Counted from the stretch's first letter, positions 15,401 through 23,673 are shown. The stretch is DNA of 64,000 nt from an uncultured Christensenellaceae bacterium (GCA_944380285.1 CALWGZ010000008.1:1-64000), one strand, 5' to 3'. The notes: generated by a model not told the origin, from the sequence alone. A program made the numbers and translations.

Positions 15401-17362
15401 AATATACTCGTATTGCGGCGTGGCAGCTTTGACCGGAGCGGGATCGGGCACGGAAGCCCCTTCTCCGTATGCAACGGTCTGCGCTTCGCCTATCTGCGCG
15501 CCGTCCGCGTCATAGAAGACGACGGTGTAGCTGCGCACCTTCTTTTCGTAAACGGGTCTGATCTCGAGGTTGGACGTAACGTCCGCAAACTCCGTGTCCC
15601 AGCCGTTGAACTCGTATGTATATTCCGCTGTTGCCGCCTTTTGCGGCTTTTCGCTCGGCGCGGTCGCCGACTCTCCGTACTCGACCATCTGCACGTCGCC
15701 GATCAACGCGCCCTCTGCGTCGAGGAAGCGCACCTCGAACACCTTTGGGTACTTTTTGTATTGCGCCTCGACGGTCAGGTCGGACTTGACCGACGTCCAG
15801 CTGTCGCAGCCATGGGTGACCACTTCCCAGCCGTCAAACACATATATGCCGTCCTCTTTTTCGATCGTGGTATTTTCGACCTCGGGCGCGACCGCCGCGG
15901 TGCCGAAGGTCACCGTCATCTCTTCGCTCTTCTCTCCTTCAAGCCCCCATTTGAATGTGACGGTGCGCGTCTCGAGCGTGCGCTCGATCACCGCGTTTAC
16001 GACAAGGTCGGACTTTACCTCCCCGTATGTCTTGTCCCATCCCTTGAAAATCTTGACCACGCCCTCTTCGGAAGATATCTTGTCTTGTATCTTGTCTTCG
16101 CCGGGTGCGACCGCCGCTGCGCCGGTCGTGACGCTCTGAGTATCGACGAGTTTGCCCTCGACATAGAACTCGACCGTATAAGTGCGCTTTTGCGTGTCGA
16201 AATGTGCATAGACGGCGGTGTCGGACGTGATCGAACCGAGATCCGCCTCTCTGCCGCGGCTGTCCAGCCATTTGTCAAAAGTGTAGTTATTTGTCTCGTC
16301 GGACGGCTTGACCGGATCCGCCGGCATCGGCGACGCCTCTCCGCCCTCGACATAGTAGCGGCAATAGACGACGTTGTCGACATAGAAGTCGACGCGATAC
16401 CAAGCGGTGTGATCGTCATAGACCGCGTTGATCACCCTGTCCTCGGTGACAAAGCAATAGTTGTTGTCCCAGCCGACAAAGACATGATCGACGCCGAGGT
16501 CGTCCGGTTTGTCGAGCCCGTAGGTCGGCGGCACCGCGTCCTCGCCGTAGCGCACCGTCTGAGTGGTCGTTTGCCCGTCGCCGTAATTGAACGTGACTTC
16601 AAAGTAGATGTCCTCGGTGGACCAGAGCGCGACGACTTCCGTGTCCTCGGTGATCGAGCTCAATTCCTCTGCGGTGGCGCTCCACCCCGAGAAAGTCACC
16701 TTTTTGCCGTTGATATGGGGAAGATATGTTGAAATGTCCTCGGCGTCGGGAGCCTCGACTGCGCCGCCGTACGGCACCGAGACCACCTTCGCCGCAACGT
16801 TGTTGACGATGAAAGTGACATTGTATGTGCGCGCGATCTCATCATAGACGGGCCTCACGTCCGTGTCGCCCGCGATCGCGGTCAAGTCCTTGTCCCAGCC
16901 CTTGAAGATGTATTCGAACTTCTCGTCCGCAGGGCGGAAGGTCGGAGAGATGTCAAACGACGACAGGTCGCTGCCCTTCTCGACATACGCGCGATAGAGC
17001 ACGACCCCGTCCCTGTGATCGTAGAATGTGACGAGCGCGAGATCGCCCGTTGCGGTCCACTTGGCATAGACGACCGTGCCGTCGGGCGACGCTGCCAGCT
17101 CCGCCGCGGTGACGGGCTTTTGCCAAGTGCCGTTGTCAAAAAACCAACCGCCGAACAAATAGCCCTCGCGTGACGGGATCGAATCAAACAAAGTGTCGAC
17201 GGCATCCGCCGCAAGAGCGTAGGAGTTGCCCTCCCAAAGCGTGACGGTGTAGCCCTGCGGCTCGGGCGGCTGTTCGTCGACGACGCAGCCGGCGAACACG
17301 GCAAGCACGGCGAGCATGATCATGACCGCCGCGATCAAAGACATCTTCCCTTTCCCTTTCAT
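12401..17362 (-). CDS. Giant lipoprotein with InlB-type B repeats and BspA-like LRRs
   Basis: The 1653-residue protein begins with a lipoprotein signal peptide (membrane stretch, then VFAGC as lipobox), so it should be lipid-anchored outside the cell. About 14 units of ~70 residues follow, each of the InlB B-repeat / Listeria-Bacteroides type, with a YTVTFY-like strand, a turn, YGxxAxxP, and a FxGWD near the end. The C-terminal third holds BspA-type leucine-rich repeats (LTYVYIPASCDTIGYFAF, LKSLTLAEGLEEIGNLAF). There is no LPXTG signal. The ATG at 17362 is chosen because AAGGAAGG precedes it and the signal peptide begins there. Such proteins are thought to mediate adhesion or surface-layer functions. 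It is transcribed alone, with its own terminator. Confidence 0.93.
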   Translation of the reverse strand: MKGKGKMSLIAAVMIMLAVLAVFAGCVVDEQPPEPQGYTVTLWEGNSYALAADAVDTLFDSIPSREGYLFGGWFFDNGTWQKPVTAAELAASPDGTVVYAKWTATGDLALVTFYDHRDGVVLYRAYVEKGSDLSSFDISPTFRPADEKFEYIFKGWDKDLTAIAGDTDVRPVYDEIARTYNVTFIVNNVAAKVVSVPYGGAVEAPDAEDISTYLPHINGKKVTFSGWSATAEELSSITEDTEVVALWSTEDIYFEVTFNYGDGQTTTQTVRYGEDAVPPTYGLDKPDDLGVDHVFVGWDNNYCFVTEDRVINAVYDDHTAWYRVDFYVDNVVYCRYYVEGGEASPMPADPVKPSDETNNYTFDKWLDSRGREADLGSITSDTAVYAHFDTQKRTYTVEFYVEGKLVDTQSVTTGAAAVAPGEDKIQDKISSEEGVVKIFKGWDKTYGEVKSDLVVNAVIERTLETRTVTFKWGLEGEKSEEMTVTFGTAAVAPEVENTTIEKEDGIYVFDGWEVVTHGCDSWTSVKSDLTVEAQYKKYPKVFEVRFLDAEGALIGDVQMVEYGESATAPSEKPQKAATAEYTYEFNGWDTEFADVTSNLEIRPVYEKKVRSYTVVFYDADGAQIGEAQTVAYGEGASVPDPAPVKAATPQYEYIFAGWTGGDVDKIIGDTKFYPTYKESLRSYTVTFVYGKVDEPGSSDYHEVIQQVEYGGKATAPEEEAKAYTGTNTTEYQFAGWETSNYLNVTKDLTVKAIYRTYDNYFNVTFRDESGALLSAPQYVRYGKDAVVLPDAENIVKQQDVQYTYAFDGWTYDDGKFISDEDFAAIAAGKVDRDYELTAHFAATLRKYTVIFYDDDRTTVLSEQQVDYGTSAAEPEAPTKEQTVQWVYEFSGWDSDKWTNIVGDTVVYATYLQSLRKYDVTFVYGNVDDQSSGDYRTTTIQVEYGKIPTVPEDIDTTRPSTAKYDYTFSGWNGLLAVSGDMTVTADYIATIRNYKVNFYNMTTGVFEGYNDMPYGSWIERTMSAGGYIFDSWYTKEGDDYTALPTKDDVLAAGGEGHVTGEMTLYGNLVMEGITFDSNNNISGYTGSNSFVVIPTYANRQKVEEINSYMFRGRTQEEIEAVYVPYGVVVNAKAFRSMDDEPYEALNPATWDGIYDEDVVKTIILYVEDSNPGVIITGNFKYNWDSGVDGDNKYFDVKGIETIGDYNYVLLADNTAIIQRFVNGTKKYVEVPTGSVTVGSGENAGEYRITELAGSAFRGMSNVETVFIANEWKDLKVGRYVFSGLTATIYLAIEEPAVGNIPRVETSIGTPWVADWNVGWANTASGDEGELTLEWNCDGLYTQDEVTYLLRSNGEAIAISQEFTFLGGLTKLTVPETLTVNEKTYTVTEIGDQLFKDEWLLTDVSIPGTIKRIGEQAFFGTNLKSLTLAEGLEEIGNLAFAMNTSLTYVYIPASCDTIGYFAFAGANNAELFMGRKSAPTGSGLIGYKVGWNTTVDLTGIDLSSIGSIVTSLVGSGTTLPTYWNAVGKTEVMMEGKNGFTPARAVLEFVVQKDGNARLIRVSQEGIYFKLDNFVIPATVEYNGVSYTVTSIDGGVFADWELDTLGIPSTVTSIASNAFSSVGTINTDTAQPTDTALPAGWEFDATNITINYGQTL

Positions 17363-17573
17363 GATACCTTCCTTGTCCGCCCTTCGCGGACGCGCGCTGA
17401 CTGCGCGCAATTTTCATACGCGTATATATTTTAGTATATGCAAGTCCAAAAAGCAATCGTTTTGAAGTACATCGCGCCGCACCGCTTTATGCATAAAAAA
17501 GCACGTTTACGCCAAAAAGCGCCGTTTGGCGCGGCATAATACACAAGCCCAAGCGCCCTTGCCGCGAAAGGGC

Positions 17574-17602
17574 GAAAAACGGCGCCGCCTCTCGGCGGCG
17601 CA
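17574..17602 (-). terminator. Terminator of the alpha-fucosidase gene
   Basis: GCGCCGCC (17582-17589) and GGCGGCGC (17594-17601) form a perfect stem with a TCTC loop. On the minus strand a T run follows (GTTTTTC). Confidence 0.88.
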
Positions 17603-17632
17603 GATTTGCGATTTTTGGTGCCCGTGTCGATT

Positions 17633-19096
17633 TCAAGACTTTTTGACGCGCTTCTTCGCAAGCTCTTGCTTGAACACATACATCTTGTAGTTGAACCTCG
17701 TCACCCACCTTTTGAGCGCGGCAAACCTCTCCTTGGGGTGCGGCTTACCGTCGGTGAGATAGGCGTCGAACCTCTCGAGGTGCGGCTCCAAGCGGCTGGA
17801 CTCGATCTCCAATTTCAGCCCGTCGCAGAGCGTCGGCTCGAACAGCGCGACTTTGAGATGCCCTATCGTCGTGCCCTCGTACACCTTGCTCTCTTTGCCG
17901 CCCGAAAGCGCGTACAGCGCGAACTTCTCTACGCGCTGCGAAAAGCGTATGTCCTCGGCGACGACCGCCTTGTCCACCCTTTGAGGCGAAGTGAATTTGC
18001 GCATGACGGCATAGCTTTGCGCCGGCTCGAACGAGGGCAAACTCTCGTCCTCACACTCCGCCTTTGCGGCGAACGCGCTCTTCAATCTCTCGCCGAGCTC
18101 GCGCAGCGTGGCGGCGTCCTTTTCGTATATCCTGCCTCTCCTGTCGGGCGGCACGTTGAGCAGCAGCATGCAATTGCCGCCGACCGTCTTGTACCACAGC
18201 GACAGCAGTTTTTCCGCGCTCTTGACCTTGCGGTTTTGGTAGGCGTGGAAGAACCAGCCCGGGCGTATCGACACGTCCGCTTCCGCCGGATACCAGATCA
18301 ATTCTCCGCACCTCTCCAACACCCCGCGGCTGCCGAGGTCTTCGTCCTCCGCGCCGAGCTTGGTCTCAAACGGCGCATCCTCGCTCTGCGACGCGGCGGC
18401 GACCTTGTAGGGATCGGCGAGCGCGGCGGGGACGACGTTCCACTCCGCGGGACGCGTCACGCCCGCCTCGTTGCCCACCCAGCGGACGTCGGGACCGCAA
18501 TTTGAGATCGCGCAATTCGGCTGCAAGCGGCGGATCAGCGCATAGTAGCGGTCGAAATCATAGCGTTGCATCGGCTTGCCGTCGAGGTGCGAACCGCACG
18601 CGCCGTCCAGCCACACGGTGAACATGTCGCCGTAGCGCGTCAAGAGTTCGGTCAATTGAGCGCAATAAAAGTCGTCGTATCCGTCCGTGCCGTACTTGGG
18701 GCTGTTGCGGTCCCACGGCGACAGATACACGCCCATCTTCAAGCCGAACTTGCGGCAGCTGTCGGCGAGCATCGCGACGACGTCGCCCTTGCCGTCCTTC
18801 CACGGGCTGCTGCACACCGAGTAGTCGGTCGTGTCCGTCTGCCAAAGGCAAAATCCGTCGTGGTGTTTGGCGGTCAAAATGACGCCCTTTGCGCCGGCGG
18901 AAGCGACCGCGCGGCACCAATCGTCGGTGTCGAGATCGCTCGGGCAAAACAGCGACGGGCTGTCCTTGCCGTCCCCCCATTCGCGGTCGGTGAAAGTGTT
19001 GATCCCAAAGTGGAAAAAGCAATAAAAGCCCATCTTCTCGATCGCGATCTGAGTGGGCGTGGGTGTGACTTCGACGTATCTCGCGCAGTTGTCCAT
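17633..19096 (-). CDS. Alpha-L-fucosidase, GH29
   Basis: The 487-residue protein matches GH29. FYCFFHFGINTFTDREWGDG is near the N-terminus, GVILTAKHHDGFCLW carries the conserved His pair, and YSVCSSPWKDGKGDVV and GVYLSPWDRN follow. FTVWLDGACG near residue 180 holds the nucleophile aspartate. GH29 enzymes remove alpha-linked fucose from glycans with retention. No signal peptide is present, so it should act in the cytoplasm on imported oligosaccharides. The C-terminal ~150 residues look like the usual beta-rich accessory domain. It is monocistronic, ending at the hairpin at 17574-17602, and no fucose-pathway genes are adjacent. Confidence 0.93.
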   Translation of the reverse strand: MDNCARYVEVTPTPTQIAIEKMGFYCFFHFGINTFTDREWGDGKDSPSLFCPSDLDTDDWCRAVASAGAKGVILTAKHHDGFCLWQTDTTDYSVCSSPWKDGKGDVVAMLADSCRKFGLKMGVYLSPWDRNSPKYGTDGYDDFYCAQLTELLTRYGDMFTVWLDGACGSHLDGKPMQRYDFDRYYALIRRLQPNCAISNCGPDVRWVGNEAGVTRPAEWNVVPAALADPYKVAAASQSEDAPFETKLGAEDEDLGSRGVLERCGELIWYPAEADVSIRPGWFFHAYQNRKVKSAEKLLSLWYKTVGGNCMLLLNVPPDRRGRIYEKDAATLRELGERLKSAFAAKAECEDESLPSFEPAQSYAVMRKFTSPQRVDKAVVAEDIRFSQRVEKFALYALSGGKESKVYEGTTIGHLKVALFEPTLCDGLKLEIESSRLEPHLERFDAYLTDGKPHPKERFAALKRWVTRFNYKMYVFKQELAKKRVKKS

Positions 19097-19141
19097 ATCT
19101 CTCCTTTTGTGCGTCTTGTCGACACGGATACGATTTTTTTG

Positions 19142-19170
19142 TAAAAAAATTGCCCCGCGTGAGCGGGGCG
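19142..19170 (-). terminator. Terminator of the TrpXYZ-like ABC operon
   Basis: GCCCCGC (19152-19158) and GCGGGGC (19163-19169) pair, followed on the minus strand by seven T residues. It lies just after the stop of the ATPase gene. Confidence 0.92.
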
Positions 19171-19174
19171 TGAT

Positions 19175-19951
19175 TCAGATCATCAACATCTTGTCGCTTT
19201 GGATCTTGAACTTGTCCAAGAGGTCGGCGACGGTGAGCTTGCTCTTCTCTTCGCCGCGGACGTCGTAGATGATGCGCCCTTCGTGCATCATGATCAGACG
19301 GTTGCCGTAGCGGATCGCGTCTTTCATGTTGTGGGTGATCATCAGCGTGGTCAGCTTTTCGCCCGAGGTCAGCTCTTCGGTGACGTCGAGCACGCGCGCG
19401 GCGGTCTTGGGATCGAGCGCGGCGGTATGCTCGTCGAGCAAGAGCAGTTCGGGGCGTTTGAGCGTCGCCATCAACAGCGTGAGCGCCTGTCTTTGACCGC
19501 CCGAGAGCAAGCCGACCTTGGCGGTCATGCGGTCTTCAAGCCCAAGCCCCAGGAACTCCAGCTTTTGTTTGAAGAAAGCCTTTTCCTTTTTGCCCACTCC
19601 CCAGCCGAGCCCGCGGATCTTGCCGCGGCGGTTGGCGAGCGCCAAATTCTCCTGTATCTCCATGCTTGCGGCGGTGCCCATCATGGGGTCTTGGAACACC
19701 CTGCCGAGGTACTTGGCGCGCTTGTGTTCGGGCAGGCGCGTGATGTCCCTCCCGCCCAGCACGACGCTGCCCTTCTCGGGCAGATACACGCCGGCAATGA
19801 CGTTGAGCAGTGTGGACTTACCGGCGCCGTTGCCGCCGATGACGGTGATGAAGTCGCCGTCCTCGATGGTGAAATCGATGTCGATGAGCGCCTTCTTTTC
19901 GTTGACGGTGCCCATGTTGAAAGTCATGGATACGCCTTTGAGCTCAAGCAT
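19175..19951 (-). CDS. ABC transporter ATPase, TrpZ-like
   Basis: The 258-residue ATPase has Walker A GGNGAGKST (about residue 40), Q-loop RVFQDPMMGT, signature LLSGGQRQA, Walker B LLLLDEHTAALDP and switch MITHNM. The DEHTAALDP variant, with His after the catalytic Glu, is usual for the family that serves ABC_sub_bind (TrpX-type) importers. Its start overlaps the permease stop by eight bases, so the two are translationally coupled. It should power uptake of the ligand of the downstream-encoded binding protein. Confidence 0.93.
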   Translation of the reverse strand: MLELKGVSMTFNMGTVNEKKALIDIDFTIEDGDFITVIGGNGAGKSTLLNVIAGVYLPEKGSVVLGGRDITRLPEHKRAKYLGRVFQDPMMGTAASMEIQENLALANRRGKIRGLGWGVGKKEKAFFKQKLEFLGLGLEDRMTAKVGLLSGGQRQALTLLMATLKRPELLLLDEHTAALDPKTAARVLDVTEELTSGEKLTTLMITHNMKDAIRYGNRLIMMHEGRIIYDVRGEEKSKLTVADLLDKFKIQSDKMLMI

Positions 19952-21155
19952 TTTTCACCTCCTCGGCAGCGTCCTCTGCCGCGCCCTCGAGCGCGGTCAA
20001 AGCCTTGGTGCCGTACTTTTCGACGAACTTCTCCTTCTTGCGCAGATACCCCGCTTGCAGCAGCCTGTATTGCATCTTGGTCATGTAGACAAATCCGTCG
20101 TCTTTGGGCATGGTTTTGGGGTCGTCCGCGATCTTGGCGCGCTCGAACTTGTCGGCGAGGCTTTGCAGCTCCGCTTCGCGCTTTGCGCGCAAAGCCGCCT
20201 TGCGCTCTTCCGCCTTTTTGTCGCGGTTTGCCGCGTACGCCGCATACTTGGGCGAACGTGCCCTGAGGCGCGTATCCGTCATCTTGTACAGCTTTGCGCA
20301 GCCCGACTTGATCATGGGCAGGCACAGCGCGATGACGACGATGATCGCGGTGAGCAATTTGACATATTCGGTCGCAAGCCCGGCATAGATGACGACGACA
20401 TAGATGATGCGGTAGATGACGCTGCCGACGATGACCCCGAACAGCGCGAGCGCGAAATTGCGCCGCGACGGGATGAGCGTCTCGCCGATGATGACGGACG
20501 CGAGACCTATGACGATCGCGCCCTGCCCCATCGTGAGCGTCGCATTGCCGTCGCGCTGCGCGACGAGCGCGCCCGAGAGGGCGATCAGCGCGTTGGACAG
20601 CATAAGTCCGACGATCTTCATCGCCGAGGTGTTGATGCCCTGCGCGCGGCTCATGCGTTCGTTCATGCCGGTCGCGCGGATCGCGCTGCCCATCTCGGTG
20701 CCGAAGAACCAATAGATGATCGCGACGAGGATCGCGAGCAGCATCAATCCGGCGACGAGCTGAGCGTTGTTTGCGCTCAGTCCGAGCCATTGATAGAACA
20801 ATTTTTGTCCGAGGAAGCCGATCGAGGCCTTAGAGCCGGAGATCAGCAGGTTGACCGACGTCAATGCGGTCAGGGTGAGGATGCCTGCGAGAATGGGCGG
20901 GATCTTGAACAAAGTGTTGAGCACGCCCGTGACAAGTCCTGCCGCCGCGCCTGCAAGCAGCGCGATGATGCACGCGAGGATGGGGTCGAAGCCGCTCTCG
21001 GTGATCAACACCGCGGCGATCATGCCGCCCATCGTAAAGCTGCCCTCGCAGGTGAGGTCCGCAAAGTCGAGCAATCTGAACGAGACGTACACGCCTATCG
21101 CGAGCACCGCCCAGAAAAGCCCTTGATTGAGACCGCTGAGAAATGTTGCCGCCAT
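19944..21155 (-). CDS. ABC transporter permease, TrpY-like, with long cytosolic tail
   Basis: The first ~285 residues are a branched-chain-type permease with 8-9 membrane helices and characteristic motifs: LLDFADLTCEGSFTMGG, GSAIRATGMNERMSRAQGI and GLASVIIGETLI. They match the permease of TrpXYZ-like importers. Unusually, a ~115-residue lysine/arginine-rich tail follows (residues about 288-403; MTDTRLRARSPKYAAYA, KAEERKAALRAKREAELQSL), although family members normally end soon after the last helix. The tail is predicted to be cytosolic and helical. The gene lies between the binding-protein and ATPase genes of the same operon. Confidence 0.92.
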   Translation of the reverse strand: MAATFLSGLNQGLFWAVLAIGVYVSFRLLDFADLTCEGSFTMGGMIAAVLITESGFDPILACIIALLAGAAAGLVTGVLNTLFKIPPILAGILTLTALTSVNLLISGSKASIGFLGQKLFYQWLGLSANNAQLVAGLMLLAILVAIIYWFFGTEMGSAIRATGMNERMSRAQGINTSAMKIVGLMLSNALIALSGALVAQRDGNATLTMGQGAIVIGLASVIIGETLIPSRRNFALALFGVIVGSVIYRIIYVVVIYAGLATEYVKLLTAIIVVIALCLPMIKSGCAKLYKMTDTRLRARSPKYAAYAANRDKKAEERKAALRAKREAELQSLADKFERAKIADDPKTMPKDDGFVYMTKMQYRLLQAGYLRKKEKFVEKYGTKALTALEGAAEDAAEEVKNA

Positions 21156-21173
21156 TATACTACTCCGAAGTGA

Positions 21174-22166
21174 TTATTCCGCAGCCGAAACGAGGTCTTT
21201 GACCGCTTGGGGGATCTCAAAGCCGATCGCCGCGGCGACGGTCTCGTTGATCGAATAGGTCAAGTCCTCGGTCTGAGTCTTGTAGGGGATCTCGGAGGGG
21301 GATTTGCCGTTGACGAGGATGTCGAACGCGATGTCCGCCGCAAGTCTGCCGAGATAGCTGTAGTCGACGCTGAGCGTAGCCACGCCGCATTTGTCGTTCA
21401 TGCCGCCCTCACCGCAGACGATGGGAACGTTGATCTTGTTGTTGACATTGGTGTTGTGGACAGAATCCGCAATGCTTGCGAGCAGGTTGTCGGTGGGCAG
21501 ATAGACGATATCCGCTTCCTGAGCAAGCTGAGCAAGCGCAGTCTGCAATTCGTTGGCGTCGGGGATGCCTCTTTCGGCAAAGGCGATGCCCATATCTTCG
21601 CAGATCTCCTTGATCGTGTTCTTTTGAACTTCCGAGTTCTTCTCGCTGGTGGTATAGAGCACGCCGACGGTGAAGTCGGTGCCGCCGCCCATCAGCATCT
21701 GCATCAATTTGACCTGTTCTTCCATCGGGTTCTCGTCGGAGACGCCGGTGACGTTGTCCGCCAAGATGTCGGTGGGATCGGTGACCGCGTTGAAGATGAC
21801 GGGGATCGTGCCGCCGTCAAGATCGGTCTTTTGCGCCGCCTGCTGCGCCGCGTCGGTCGCGATCGCATAGATCATATCCGTCTTGTTGCTGACAAAGTAG
21901 TCGATGATGGAACCGAGGTCGGTGACGACGCCGTTGGCGTTCTTATAGTCAAAATAGACCTTCTTGCCCGCAGCGTCCATCTTTTCCTGCAACGACTCCT
22001 GGAACGCCTCGCGCGCCTGTGTGAGCGCAACGTGCTCCATCGGCTGAGCGATGGAGATGACAAAATCGTTTTCTTCGTCGGTATAGGGGTTGTAGCAACC
22101 GACAAAGCCGACCGCGCAAGTTGCGGCGACGACAAGGATCAATGCGATGATCGCAAATTTTTTCAT
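21174..22166 (-). CDS. ABC substrate-binding lipoprotein, ABC_sub_bind (TrpX-like)
   Basis: The 330-residue lipoprotein has a signal peptide ending in VGFVGC, then an ABC_sub_bind (PF04392-type) domain with ISIAQPMEHVALTQAREAFQ, IYAIATDAAQQAAQ, PVIFNAVTDPTDILADN and VGVLYTTSEKNSEVQ. Members of this family include the TrpX tryptophan and tyrosine binding proteins of streptococci, but others bind unrelated ligands, so the amino-acid role is inferred. The start at 22166 (frame open to 22223) follows GGAGGAG, and the signal peptide begins there. It leads the three-gene importer operon from a TTGAAT / TATAAT promoter at 22200-22227. Confidence 0.93.
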   Translation of the reverse strand: MKKFAIIALILVVAATCAVGFVGCYNPYTDEENDFVISIAQPMEHVALTQAREAFQESLQEKMDAAGKKVYFDYKNANGVVTDLGSIIDYFVSNKTDMIYAIATDAAQQAAQKTDLDGGTIPVIFNAVTDPTDILADNVTGVSDENPMEEQVKLMQMLMGGGTDFTVGVLYTTSEKNSEVQKNTIKEICEDMGIAFAERGIPDANELQTALAQLAQEADIVYLPTDNLLASIADSVHNTNVNNKINVPIVCGEGGMNDKCGVATLSVDYSYLGRLAADIAFDILVNGKSPSEIPYKTQTEDLTYSINETVAAAIGFEIPQAVKDLVSAAE

Positions 22167-22199
22167 AAATCTCCTCCAAAAGGATACATTAATGAAGAT

Positions 22200-22227
22200 A
22201 TTATAACATACGCGCGCGTGCATTCAA
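22200..22227 (-). promoter_or_regulatory. Promoter of the TrpXYZ-like operon
   Basis: On the minus strand TTGAAT (22227-22222), 16 bp, and TATAAT (22205-22200) form a promoter. The leader before the ATG is only about 30 bases, too short for a T-box riboswitch. Two GAG triplets lie in the ribosome binding site (GGAGGAG). Confidence 0.75.
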
Positions 22228-22252
22228 AGCATTTGCGAAGAAAATTTTCAAA

Positions 22253-23107
22253 TTACCGCGCGCCGTGCGGGTTCGGAAACCGGGTGTCCAGCCAGCGGCT
22301 GAGCTCGAACGGCCAATCCGTTTGGATGACGCGATAGCCGCGATCGAGCAAAAATCCCCAATGTTTGTCGGGGTCGTCGAAGATCGCATAGTTGTCCCCA
22401 TGCTCGGCGCACATGTCGGGTCTGCCGTCGAGATGTATCGAGTTGACCCAGACGAATCTGCCCGCTTCGCGCTCCTTTTTGACAAACTCGGGCTGCGCGA
22501 ACAGATCGTCCTCGCTGCGGAACAGCACCTCGACGCCGCGCATTTTTACGCCGTGTTTTTCGCATCCCGCCACGGCGATCGGATAGTTCGCCGACGTCTT
22601 GCATATCGGCATGAACCACGCCTGCGGATAGGCGGCGAACAGGTCGAGCAATCGGTTGCCCCGCTCGCGAACATACCCCTTGAACAAGATCTGGTCGAAC
22701 ATGTCCAGCCTCTTGACGATCTCGAGGCACTTGCGCGCGTCTGCGAACCAAATGCGGTCGAAATTGAGCAGTCCCTTGCCCTTGAGCGCGGCGAGATACT
22801 CCTCGAGATCGTTGACGCCGTAATTGAGCAAATAGCCGTATGCGGAACGTAATTTGCGTTTTTTCAACTCCGCCATCAGCGAAAACCGCACCAGTATCGC
22901 CGGGAACAGCAGACGGAAATCCATATCCTCGTGGAACACCGCGACCTTGTTGTCGAGTGTTCTGAGCGCGTCGAATTCGACGATGTCCGCGCCCTCTTTG
23001 AACGCGTGCAGCGCCGCCCTGACGGTGTTTTCGGCGATCGCCGCGCCGCTCTTACCTCTGTGCGCCGCCACCAACGGACGGCCTTCTTCAAGCAATCTTT
23101 CCAGCAT
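22253..23107 (-). CDS. Glycerophosphodiester phosphodiesterase family protein
   Basis: The 284-residue protein has the GDPD pattern: AAHRGKSGAAIAENTVRA near the start with the catalytic His and ENT, GADIVEFDALRTLDNKVAVF with the metal-binding E and D, and then HED where most members have the second catalytic His in HD. The later part contains WVNSIHLDGRPDMC and VIQTDWPFEL, the usual C-terminal strand TDWP / TDYP. These enzymes hydrolyse glycerophosphodiesters to glycerol-3-phosphate and an alcohol. No signal peptide is seen, so it is probably cytosolic. The ~90-residue middle part is diverged. Confidence 0.9.
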   Translation of the reverse strand: MLERLLEEGRPLVAAHRGKSGAAIAENTVRAALHAFKEGADIVEFDALRTLDNKVAVFHEDMDFRLLFPAILVRFSLMAELKKRKLRSAYGYLLNYGVNDLEEYLAALKGKGLLNFDRIWFADARKCLEIVKRLDMFDQILFKGYVRERGNRLLDLFAAYPQAWFMPICKTSANYPIAVAGCEKHGVKMRGVEVLFRSEDDLFAQPEFVKKEREAGRFVWVNSIHLDGRPDMCAEHGDNYAIFDDPDKHWGFLLDRGYRVIQTDWPFELSRWLDTRFPNPHGAR

Positions 23108-23157
23108 ATTCTTCTCCGCTCTCTTTATCTAGGCTCCCGCCCGTCGGGCGTGAGCCG

Positions 23158-23586
23158 TCATTTCAAAACAAATGTCATCTCGACGGGGTTGTGATCGGAA
23201 AATTCGCAGCCCGTGTCGATATTGCGCACTTTTATCACCTCGACGTTGTCCGATACGACAAAGCCGTCCAACACCGTCTGATAGTTGACTCCCTCCGTGT
23301 AGGGGATCTCTGCGGCGCGGCAGGTGCCGACGTTCTCTCCGCTGTCCAAAAAGAAGGAAAAATCGGGCGAATATGCGCCGAAACCGATGTTGTAGGTGAC
23401 GATGCCGTACTCTACGCCCGTCTGCGCCGCCGCCTCGGTCGCGCCCTCGTCGACGGTCAACTGCACGTTGTCCTCGATGCGGTCGTACTCCGCCGCGACA
23501 TAGATGACATAGCCGAATACGATGAGCACGAGCGCCGCGACGAGCGACAGCAGCGATATCCCTGCGATCTTGAATGCCTTTTTCAT
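23158..23586 (-). pseudogene. Endonuclease/exonuclease/phosphatase-family gene with large internal deletion
   Basis: Only 142 residues are encoded. They are the two ends of a protein that is normally about 350 residues. Residues 1-60 are an N-terminal membrane anchor followed by GIVTYNIGFGAYSPDFSFFL, the first strand of the EEP fold. The remainder, from about residue 95, is the known C-terminal part (PYTEGVNYQTVLDGFVVSDN then GCEFSDHNPVEMTFVLK, with the SDHNP motif). The core with the catalytic Glu, the His-Asp pair and most of the metal site is absent, joined in frame. The short form cannot be catalytic. The start at 23586 follows AAAGGAG. It may be a decaying gene that keeps frame by chance. 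Confidence 0.85.
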
Positions 23587-23673
23587 AATTTTCTCCTTTT
23601 TTATAATAACACTTCTCTCCGCGCTTGGCAACAACGATTTTTCCGCATGGCGCGCAATTGCGTGATTTTGGGC

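Noticed and set aside
13712..16732. 1006-codon open frame on the plus strand opposite the InlB-repeat gene
   Set aside because: It is an antisense frame kept open by the GC-rich, repeated codons of the real minus-strand gene; there is no ribosome binding site, no recognisable domain, and the opposite strand has a clear lipoprotein.
12401..17362. LPXTG cell-wall anchor in the InlB-repeat protein
   Set aside because: The C-terminus has no LPXTG, hydrophobic helix or basic tail; the N-terminal lipobox is the anchor.
22166..22252. T-box riboswitch before the TrpXYZ-like operon
   Set aside because: The leader is about 30 bases, with no specifier loop or T-box sequence.
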